NCBI RefSeq assembly: GCF_900323885.1
Contig: NZ_OOHJ01000015.1
Location: 806,001-870,000 of the forward strand
DNA: 64,000 nt
Direction: 5' to 3'
Source: [Actinomadura] parvosata subsp. kistnae
Lineage (GTDB): Bacteria > Actinomycetota > Actinomycetes > Streptosporangiales > Streptosporangiaceae
Part shown: in pieces, positions 56,836-64,000 of the stretch
How the letters are laid out: each line of letters opens with the position of its first letter
How positions within the stretch are numbered: the first letter of the stretch is position 1
Made by a program: the position numbers and the translations under genes
The notes under the pieces: model-generated
Seen by the model: the letters and a program-made list of their open reading frames with translations, nothing else
Databases searched by the model: none
What the model was told of the DNA's origin: nothing

Positions 56836-56863
56836 TGAACCTCTCCGGGGTGCGGCGCGTACT
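56836..56863 (+). promoter_or_regulatory. ECF-type promoter before the CHRD gene
   Basis: TGAACC (56836-56841), 16-base spacer, CGTACT (56858-56863). Same elements as the promoter of the ECF sigma gene 1.5 kb upstream; likely target of that sigma factor. Confidence 0.7.
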
Positions 56864-56909
56864 GCCTGCCGTACTGACCGGAAAATCAAGCCTTTTAAGA
56901 GGTTTCACT

Positions 56910-58223
56910 ATGTCCATCCGTAAGATCGCTATTTGTGGAGTTTTAGGGGCGTGTGCACTTTCCGTCCCCGCTGTGCCCGCGTCCGCGACGCAGCTCTCCC
57001 CCTCCTCCGCGGCGTCCGGTGACGACGTCTACCTCGCGGCGGGCCTGCGCGGCGCGAACGAGGTCGGCACGCCCGGCGACAAGGACGGGCGCTCCACCGT
57101 CGTCCTCAAGATCAGCGGGAACGAGGTGACGTACGCCATCCGCTGGAACAGGATCGGCACGCCCACCGCCGGACACGTCCACGCCGGCGCCCGGGGCGCC
57201 AACGGCGACGTGCGGCTCGACCTGCTCGCCTCGTCCCTGCCGGCCTCCGTGCGCGGCGTCACCGGCACCGTCCGGGCCGGCAACGACCTCGTCCAGGCCC
57301 TCCTCGCCGACCCCGGCGCCTTCTACGCCAACCTGCACGACGCCACCCACCCCAAGGGCGCCGTACGCGGCCAGTTCCACCGGCTGAGCAAGCCCGTCGA
57401 CCTCGGCGGCGTCCTGCACGGCAGCGACCAGGCCACCCTCTCCGCCCAGGCCGACGGCCGCCAGGAAGTGCCCGAGAACGACGGCAAGAAGCGCGGCGAC
57501 ACCGACGGCAAGGCCGTGTGGTGGCTGCGCCCCAGCGGCTCCTCGATCGCCTACACCGCCTCCTGGAGCGGGCTCGGCCGCGTCACCGCCGGACACCTGC
57601 ACAAGGGGGCGCCCGGCAGGAACGGCGCAGTGGCGGCGGAGCTGTTCGCGGCCCCCGAAGGGCTGCCCGAGAACGTGACCGGCGTCGCAGGGGTGACGCC
57701 GGTCACCACCCAGGTCGCCAAACGCATCGCTGCCCACCCCGGGGCGTACTACGCGAACCTGCACACGCTCGACTTCGACGGCGGCGCGGTCCGCGGGCAG
57801 CTCTCCGGCGACCCGTTCACCCACCCGCGCGCCCTCACCGCCGACGTGCTGCGCGGCGCCCAGATCTACGCCTGCACCCAGCTGCCGGCTGGCGGCTACG
57901 GGTTCACCCAGCTCGGCGTGACGGCCAAGCTCCGGCGCGGCATCGACCACTCCTTCGTCACCCCCGCCTCCGGGCCGCCGCAATGGGTCGCCCCCGACGG
58001 CAGCGCCGTGCGCGGCTCCGTCGTGACCAAGACCCCGAACGGCGCCAACATCCCGGAGCTGGTCCTCGACGCCACCCAGGCGGGCGCGCCCACCGGCCTG
58101 CTCGCCCACGCCACCCAGATCCTGCGCCTCAACACAACAGGCGGCACCGCCCCCGCGGGGACGTGCCAGCCGGGCACGGAAGCCAGGGTCCCGTACGGGG
58201 CCGACTACGTCTTCCTCGGCTGA
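56910..58223 (+). CDS. Secreted CHRD-CHRD-DUF3455 protein
   Basis: 437 residues. Signal peptide MSIRKIAICGVLGACALSVP...ASA (cleavage near 26). Two CHRD (chordin) domains at about 40-158 and 180-305, each with GHVHAGARGANGDV or GHLHKGAPGRNGAV and the A-F/Y-Y-A-N-L-H motif. The C-terminal part (ADVLRGAQIYACTQLPAGGY, PQWVAPDGSAVRGSVVTKT, IPELVLDATQ) resembles DUF3455. A long secreted or surface protein of unknown activity. AGAGG seven bases before the ATG. It follows a terminator and has its own ECF-type promoter, so it is a regulon member rather than an operon member. Confidence 0.9.
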   Translation: MSIRKIAICGVLGACALSVPAVPASATQLSPSSAASGDDVYLAAGLRGANEVGTPGDKDGRSTVVLKISGNEVTYAIRWNRIGTPTAGHVHAGARGANGDVRLDLLASSLPASVRGVTGTVRAGNDLVQALLADPGAFYANLHDATHPKGAVRGQFHRLSKPVDLGGVLHGSDQATLSAQADGRQEVPENDGKKRGDTDGKAVWWLRPSGSSIAYTASWSGLGRVTAGHLHKGAPGRNGAVAAELFAAPEGLPENVTGVAGVTPVTTQVAKRIAAHPGAYYANLHTLDFDGGAVRGQLSGDPFTHPRALTADVLRGAQIYACTQLPAGGYGFTQLGVTAKLRRGIDHSFVTPASGPPQWVAPDGSAVRGSVVTKTPNGANIPELVLDATQAGAPTGLLAHATQILRLNTTGGTAPAGTCQPGTEARVPYGADYVFLG

Positions 58224-58228
58224 GGCCT

Positions 58229-58261
58229 CGCCGGGGGACGATTCGGTCCCGTCCCCCGGCG
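58229..58261 (+). terminator. Perfect 12-bp hairpin after the CHRD gene
   Basis: CGCCGGGGGACG (58229-58240), nine-base loop, CGTCCCCCGGCG (58250-58261). It begins 6 bases after the stop codon. No T tract. Confidence 0.75.
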
Positions 58262-58348
58262 GGCCCTCCCCGGCCGATCCACGGTCCCAGTCCTCCGGAC
58301 CGCGCATCGGCCACCGCGACGGGGTACTCCGGCCCACCCCGCTCGCAA

Positions 58349-58389
58349 GGCGCCCCACCGCGCACCGGGAGCCCGCGCGGTGGGGCGCC
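58349..58389. terminator. Perfect 15-bp hairpin
   Basis: GGCGCCCCACCGCGC (58349-58363), eleven-base loop, GCGCGGTGGGGCGCC (58375-58389). Second strong hairpin in the same gap; probably a back-up terminator. Confidence 0.75.
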
Positions 58390-58795
58390 CCCTGCCCGCC
58401 CCCTTCCCACCCACCCCAACCCGGGGCCCCGCCACACGACGGCTTGGACACGACCGGGCATAGGCGGGGACGCACGACAAGGCGGCCGGACGAGCGCGCG
58501 AGTGTGCGGCGCTGCGCGGGGGTGGAAGCGACCCAGGCACCGGCGGAGCGGGCACCGGCGACGAGCGAGAGTGCGGCAGGCGAACCCGCGCCCGGACGCG
58601 CAGGCGCGCGAGCGGGCGTGTGGGACGGCCGGACTCGCGCGGGTGTGCGGACGCGCGAGTGCGCGGCGGCGGCACGGGGGGTGGGGACGCCCCAGGCGCC
58701 GCGTCGGCGAGACGGGGTGCGGCGGAGCCCGGCGCAACGCGAACGGAGCCCAGCCAAGCCAGGTGGGCGGGTGCGGGCGGCACAGGCACAAGCAC

Positions 58796-58827
58796 GGGGG
58801 CGGGGCGGGGCGGGGTCGGGGCGGGGG
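58796..58827 (+). other. Potential G-quadruplex tract
   Basis: Six runs of four or five G separated by one or two bases. Exceeds the usual four-tract requirement with very short loops. Confidence 0.6.
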
Positions 58828-59051
58828 CCCTGGTGTGGGAGCCCCGCCCCCGCGCCACACAAGTGAGGCGGTGCGGGGCGAGGAGGCGGGAAGCGAGCAC
58901 CGGCGCGGGGTTGGCCACGGAACACGGTCAAGGGTGCGCCGTTGCGGTGGTCAACCCCGTGCGGGTCTAGAAGCGTCCTCCTGGAGGCCCTGAGCCATGG
59001 TCGGCGGGTGGGGCCGGCCAGGCTGTGCCGTAATAAAAAAATGAAAGTGAT

Positions 59052-60302
<1,251 letters not shown>

Positions 60303-60328
60303 GACTCTCCTCATCATCGTTGACGATG

Positions 60329-60407
60329 TGCGAAGACCCAGGCGCACGGCCTCCGCTCCTTTCGCTCCCTGGTGGTCGATCCCACCCAATGCGCCAGTCG
60401 CGTCTCG
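60329..60407 (-). ncRNA. ZTP (pfl) riboswitch in the glyA leader
   Basis: On the minus strand the leader contains GACTGGCG, then a GGTGG/CCACC hairpin, AGGGAGCG, and the conserved pseudoknot strand CCGTGCGCCTGGGTC. These are the hallmark blocks of the pfl motif that senses ZMP/ZTP. It starts about 7 bases after a -10 box and ends before a small CATCGT/ACGATG hairpin (60315-60328) and the glyA ribosome site. The hairpin could control access to the start. Confidence 0.88.
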
Positions 60408-60414
60408 TGCATAG

Positions 60415-60420
60415 ACCTTA
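60415..60420 (-). promoter_or_regulatory. -10 box of the glyA promoter
   Basis: TAAGGT on the minus strand fits TANNNT. It would start transcription near 60408, at the first base of the riboswitch aptamer. Confidence 0.5.
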
Positions 60421-60491
60421 TCGGATGCGACAGGGGCTTATTTCGTGGTGATCAGCGGGTTCGAGTGGCGTCCGAGCTTGTTCCAAGGGGG

Positions 60492-61886
60492 TCACGCCTC
60501 GGTGACGGCCACGTTCTTGAACGCGCCGAGCGGGCCGAGGTTGACGTCCACGTGCTCGGCGGTCTCCGGCAGCCCTTCGAAGACGGCCCAGAGCTGGAGC
60601 TGCGCGCCCCCGTCGAAGGGGGCGTTGGGGACGGGGGCGCACTGGCAGGCGTCGCCCTTGAACGCCGGGTAGAGCGGTTTGCCGACGCCGGGCGGGACGA
60701 TGTTCACCCGCGAGACGGTGCCGTCGAAGATGCTGGCGCCGAGCTTGCCGGACAGGGGCGCGTTCTCGGTGCCGACGTTCTTGACCGTCCACTGGAGGCG
60801 GGCGGTGGTGCCCTGCCGGACGAGCGAGTCGATCTGCACGTGCAGCCGGCTGCCGAGGGCGTCGATCGTGGCGGCGACCGCCGGCGTGCCGGGCTCGGCG
60901 CCGGGGCGCTCCCAGGGGCGTACGGCGGCGAGCGTGACCCCGGCGCCGACGAGGGCGGCGAGGACGGCCGCGAGGATCGGCAGCCAGGGCCGCCGCCGTC
61001 CCGGAGAAGGTGAGGGCGGTTCCACGACAGGGGTCCAGGTTTCCGAGACCGCCTGCGTCGCGGCCGCCACCGGCACGCCGGTGCGGCCGAGGAGCTGGTC
61101 CACGAGCTGCTGGGCGGTGGGGCGGCGCGCCGGGTCCTTGTCGAGGGCCCGCTCGACGAGCGGCCTGATGCGCTCGTCGAGCCCGCCGAGCACGGGCGCG
61201 TGGTTGATGACGCGGTAGACGACCTCGGGGACGCCGCCGGTGCCGAAGGGCGGCCTGCCGGTGCCGGCGTAGGTGACCAGCGCGCCCCAGGAGAAGATGT
61301 CGCCGGCGGGCGTCACGTGCTCGCCTCTCGCCTGCTCCGGCGACATGTACGCGGGCGTTCCCATGCTGGTGGCGATCGTCGCCATGGCTCCGGGGGCGTC
61401 GGCGAGCTGGGCGACGCCGAAGTCGATGACGCGCGGCCCGACGGGGCTGAGCAGCACGTTCGACGGTTTGAGGTCGCGGTGGACGACGCCGGCCTCGTGG
61501 ATGGCGGCCAGGGCGGTGGCGACGCCGACGGCCAGGGCCTCCAGGTTGGAGCCGGTCAGCGGCGCCCGCGCGACCACGGCGGCCAGATCGGGGCCTTCGA
61601 CGAACTCGGTGACGAGGTAGGCGACGCCGTTGTCGAACCCGGCGTCGAGCACGGGCGCGGTGCAGAACCGCGCGACCCTCCTGGCGGCCTCGGTCTCCTT
61701 GCCGAACCGGCGCCGGAACTCCTCGCGCCCGGCCAGGTCGGGGCGCATCGTCTTCAGCGCCACGCGCCGCCCCGCCGGGTCCTCGGCGAGGTGCACGACG
61801 CCCATGCCGCCCTCTCCGAGCTTCCTGATGAGGGTGTACGGCCCGACTCGCTGCTGCACGTTCACCGGTGGGATTATTCCGGACAT
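60492..61886 (-). CDS. Membrane serine/threonine protein kinase
   Basis: 464 residues. Kinase domain 15-270: KLGEGGMGVVHLAEDPAGRR, Lys45 in VALKTM, EFVEGPDLAAVV, catalytic VVHRDLKPSNVLL, VIDFGVA, and GTPAYMSPEQARGE. A membrane helix (WLPILAAVLAALVGAGVTLA) is followed by an extracellular domain of about 135 residues (RLQWTVKNVGTENAPLSGKL, FDGGAQLQLWAVFEGLPETA) without PASTA repeats. Separated from BrkB by 18 bases on the same strand, so they may be co-transcribed. ATG start 61886; no strong ribosome site. Confidence 0.92.
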   Translation of the reverse strand: MSGIIPPVNVQQRVGPYTLIRKLGEGGMGVVHLAEDPAGRRVALKTMRPDLAGREEFRRRFGKETEAARRVARFCTAPVLDAGFDNGVAYLVTEFVEGPDLAAVVARAPLTGSNLEALAVGVATALAAIHEAGVVHRDLKPSNVLLSPVGPRVIDFGVAQLADAPGAMATIATSMGTPAYMSPEQARGEHVTPAGDIFSWGALVTYAGTGRPPFGTGGVPEVVYRVINHAPVLGGLDERIRPLVERALDKDPARRPTAQQLVDQLLGRTGVPVAAATQAVSETWTPVVEPPSPSPGRRRPWLPILAAVLAALVGAGVTLAAVRPWERPGAEPGTPAVAATIDALGSRLHVQIDSLVRQGTTARLQWTVKNVGTENAPLSGKLGASIFDGTVSRVNIVPPGVGKPLYPAFKGDACQCAPVPNAPFDGGAQLQLWAVFEGLPETAEHVDVNLGPLGAFKNVAVTEA

Positions 61887-61904
61887 GATCGGGTGGCGGA
61901 ATGC

Positions 61905-62837
61905 TTATTTGGTCCGGCTGACGCCCGGCCAGAGCCGGTCCACCTCGGCGTTCAGGATGGCCCCGATGAGCACGGCGAGCGCGGTGATGTAGAGCCACAG
62001 CAGCAGCGCGATGGGCGCGGCCAGCGAGCCGTACACGGAGACGGGCGAGAACCAGGCGGCCAGCACCGCGCGCAGGACGGCCGCGCAGACGATCCACAGG
62101 AACAGCGCCAGGATGGCGCCGGGCAGCTCGCGGTACCACTTGGTGCGCACGGGCACGCTCACGTGGTAGAGCACGGTGAGGAACAGCACCGAGCCGATGA
62201 TCACGACGGGCCAGTAGAGCAGGTCGATGAGGATGCCGTAGTCGGCGGGCAGCGCGTCCTTGATCAGGGTGGGGCCGACGACGAGGATCGGCATGACGAT
62301 GATGCCGATGATCAGGCCGATGATGTAGAGGCCGAACGACATGAGCCGGGTGCGGATGATGCCGCGCTCCTCGCCCAGCCCGTAGGCGACCGAGATGAGG
62401 TCGACGTACACGTAGAGGGCCCGGGAGCCGGACCACAGCGACAGCAGGAAGCCCAGCGAGATGATGGACACCTTGCCGGCGTCGTCGCTGAGCACGTCGG
62501 TGATGAGCGGGTTGATCACCTTTTTGACCGCGTCGTCGGTGAACAGCAGCCCGGCCTGCTCGATCACCCACGCCTTGACCTGGGCCACGACGTCGGGGCC
62601 GAGCCAGGTGCCGAGCTTGCCGAGCACGCCGATCAGGCCCAGCACGAACGGCGGCAGCGACAGCAGCGCGAAGAACGCGGCCTCGCCGGCCAGGCCGGTG
62701 ACGCGGTAGGTGACGCCGGCGTTGGTGGCGGCGCGCACGATCGCCCACGACTTGGTGTCGAGCACCCAGTTCAGGCGGGCCCGGGCATGGGAGACGAGCC
62801 CGCGCTTGGGCCTGGGAGGCGCATCGGTGGACGTCAT
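61905..62837 (-). CDS. YihY/virulence factor BrkB family membrane protein
   Basis: 310 residues from ATG 62837. About six membrane helices. YRVTGLAGEAAFFALLSLPP, LGFLLSLWSGSRALYVYVDL, WYRELPGAILALFLWIVCAA and YGSLAAPIALLLWLYITALA are the usual YihY/BrkB conserved blocks. Integral membrane protein of unknown transport or stress function; the family was once annotated RNase BN in error. Followed by the kinase gene on the same strand. Confidence 0.92.
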   Translation of the reverse strand: MTSTDAPPRPKRGLVSHARARLNWVLDTKSWAIVRAATNAGVTYRVTGLAGEAAFFALLSLPPFVLGLIGVLGKLGTWLGPDVVAQVKAWVIEQAGLLFTDDAVKKVINPLITDVLSDDAGKVSIISLGFLLSLWSGSRALYVYVDLISVAYGLGEERGIIRTRLMSFGLYIIGLIIGIIVMPILVVGPTLIKDALPADYGILIDLLYWPVVIIGSVLFLTVLYHVSVPVRTKWYRELPGAILALFLWIVCAAVLRAVLAAWFSPVSVYGSLAAPIALLLWLYITALAVLIGAILNAEVDRLWPGVSRTK

Positions 62838-62895
62838 GGCACCCAACGGTATTTCGCAGTGACTCTTCCGGACAGCTTACGTCCGGAGCACTGCC

Positions 62896-63270
62896 CTAGT
62901 CGTTGTCCACGATGCGCGCGCCCAGAGGAAGGAGGGAGACGGGGATGAGCTTGATGTTGGCCACGCCCATCGGGATGCCGATGATCGACAGGAACAGCGG
63001 GATGGAGGTGACGACGTGGCCGATGGCGAGCCAGACGCCGGCGACCACGAACCAGATGATGTTGCCTATGAGGGACAGGACGCCGGCGTCGGGGTCGCGG
63101 ACCACGGTGCGGCCGAACGGCCACAGGGCGTAGGCGGCGATTCTGAACGAGGCGATGCCGAACGGGATCGTGACGATGAGGACGCAGCAGATGATCCCCG
63201 CCAGCGCGTAGCCCATGGCGAGCCAGATTCCCGCGAACACCAGCCAGATGACGTTCAGGATTGTGCGCAT
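62896..63270 (-). CDS. YccF-domain membrane protein
   Basis: 124 residues from ATG 63270; a GTG at 63276 adds two. Two copies of the YccF repeat: ILNVIWLVFAGIWLAMGYAL and LIGNIIWFVVAGVWLAIGHV, each followed by a second hydrophobic stretch with IPFGIASFRIAAYALWPFGR or IPMGVANIKLIPVSLLPLGA. Small inner-membrane protein of unknown function, often near stress or transport genes. Confidence 0.9.
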   Translation of the reverse strand: MRTILNVIWLVFAGIWLAMGYALAGIICCVLIVTIPFGIASFRIAAYALWPFGRTVVRDPDAGVLSLIGNIIWFVVAGVWLAIGHVVTSIPLFLSIIGIPMGVANIKLIPVSLLPLGARIVDND

Positions 63271-63303
63271 GCTCACAGCATGTCACGGATCATGAAGGCA
63301 GCG

Positions 63304-64000
63304 TCATCCGGAATGTCCCTGATCGGCCCCTGACTTGGGGCTGCGGCCCTTTCCGGGTGGCCCCGCGAAGCACTGGGCGATCTCCATCCAGGCGCGCGCG
63401 GACTCGCCGACCGGCTCCAGGCCGGTGTCGGACAGGTGGATGCGCTGGGTGACGACGAGGCAGAAGTCCAGCATGGTGCCGCGGACGAGCGAGGCGGCGT
63501 GGGCGGGGCCGGCCGTCCAGGTGCCGCCGTCCGGCGTGACGAGCTCCACGCGGACGGGCTCAGCCGGGGCGGGCAGGCCGCGCACGGCGAAGCTGTAGGG
63601 GCGGGCCCGGACGCCCATCGTGGCCACGTGCCGCAGCCGCGCCGTCGGCGCCCTGGTGACGCCGAGCGCGTCGGCGACGTCCTGGCCGTGCGCCCACGTC
63701 TCCATGAGCCGCGCGGTGACGAACGAGGCCGCCGACATGTCGGGCCCGAACCACGGCAGCCGGTCGCGGGCGCCGAGCGTGGCGAAGACCTCAAGGCTGC
63801 GGGCCCTGGACGCGCGGAACCACGCGAGCAGCTCGTCCGGCGCGAGGCCGCGCTTCGACGCCGCGATGTCGTCCACGGAGGTGAAGCCCTCCAGCGCGGC
63901 CCGGTAGGCGGCGGGGTCGGTGGCGGCCAGCACGGCGGCGTCGTCGAACCATGCCAGATGGCTCACCTGGTCGCGCACCGCCCACCCCTCGGCGGGCGTG
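63304..64000 (-). CDS. TIGR03084-type (mycothiol-dependent isomerase-like) protein, 5' end cut by window edge
   Basis: About 232 codons visible; the start lies beyond base 64000 because the frame continues upstream of VRDQVSHLAWFDDAA as T-P-A-E-G-W-A. That N-terminal motif, plus SFVTARLMETWAHGQDVADA and LVRGTMLDFCLVVTQRIHLS, place it in the DinB-like maleylpyruvate isomerase/TIGR03084 group, with metal-binding His in SHLAW and WAHGQD. Function unknown. The end has a low-complexity tail (GPPGKGRSPKSGADQGHSG). Confidence 0.85.
   Translation of the reverse strand, partial: TPAEGWAVRDQVSHLAWFDDAAVLAATDPAAYRAALEGFTSVDDIAASKRGLAPDELLAWFRASRARSLEVFATLGARDRLPWFGPDMSAASFVTARLMETWAHGQDVADALGVTRAPTARLRHVATMGVRARPYSFAVRGLPAPAEPVRVELVTPDGGTWTAGPAHAASLVRGTMLDFCLVVTQRIHLSDTGLEPVGESARAWMEIAQCFAGPPGKGRSPKSGADQGHSG

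Larger units (their letters stand above)
58224..59051. other. Long G-rich intergenic region with no supported gene
   Basis: 828 bases between the CHRD gene and glyA. Open frames exist on both strands but give only Arg/Pro/Ala-rich low-complexity products with no start-site support. It holds two hairpins on the left and a run of six G tracts at 58796-58827 with G-quadruplex potential. A run of seven A (T on the glyA strand) lies at 59035-59041 beyond the glyA stop. Confidence 0.65.

Noticed and set aside
58205..58931. Minus- and plus-strand open frames in the G-rich gap
   Set aside because: Products are Pro/Arg/Ala low complexity, overlap hairpins, and lack ribosome sites; typical of GC-rich non-coding DNA.

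Overview
The window is very GC-rich DNA with short intergenic gaps, frequent 4-base start/stop overlaps and GTG/TTG starts. It carries actinobacterial markers: WhiB, a Scr1-type HTH with DUF397, a DtxR-type iron box, leaderless promoters and mycothiol-type DinB proteins. It looks like a chromosomal segment of a filamentous actinomycete, probably Streptosporangiales (Nonomuraea-like). The lineage is an inference. I see no plasmid, phage, IS element, CRISPR array, rRNA or tRNA.

Layout. 1-3372 (minus): small membrane protein, hyuA and hyuB (hydantoinase/oxoprolinase), hyuB running off the left edge. 3451-7880: thymidine kinase, MarR, FrnE-like thiol oxidoreductase, an unknown protein, CoxG-like protein, lipoprotein polysaccharide deacetylase. 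8041-10353: cydAB behind a large inverted repeat. 10346-18715: a branched-chain-amino-acid-type ABC transporter (livFGMHK order), a divergent LacI regulator, a 13-bp minisatellite and a secreted sugar dehydrogenase. LacI-type operators lie in front of both transcription units. 18810-20826: two paralogous lipoproteins and a leucine-rich-repeat protein.

20823-33108 is a purine/nitrogen module: a three-subunit molybdenum hydroxylase overlapping an NCS2 permease gene, a second NCS2 permease, an S4 protein and PucR. Divergent to these is an allH-fdrA-allG set (oxamate carbamoyltransferase-type, late allantoin catabolism). Two of its genes carry apparent one-base frameshifts in G runs.

33262-47018: a membrane Ser/Thr kinase; a TetR/MFS pair sharing a predicted operator; a MOSC protein; a second MFS; an orphan family-A DNA polymerase with a metallophosphoesterase; and a glycerol-phosphate/ether-lipid locus (AGPS-like oxidase, TetR, GlpD). 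47032-53724: an iron-box-controlled sucrase/ferredoxin-like gene, WhiB followed by a strongly structured intergenic region, a phytase-like secreted protein, a DinB-like protein, and a DUF397/Scr1-HTH/ATPase cluster with shared palindromes. 54047-58223: rsgA with a leader ORF, then an ECF sigma/anti-sigma pair and a CHRD-CHRD-DUF3455 secreted protein, with matching ECF promoters in front of the sigma gene and the secreted protein. 58224-59051 is G-rich and apparently non-coding. 59052 to the end: glyA behind a ZTP riboswitch, a second kinase, a BrkB-type membrane protein, YccF, and a mycothiol-dependent isomerase-like gene cut by the right edge.

Two themes cut across the window. First, short tandem duplications of gene 3' ends that keep the stop codon occur at several convergent or tandem gene junctions. 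Second, many regulators and small operons look leaderless, with a TANNNT -10 box placed 7-8 bases before the start codon.
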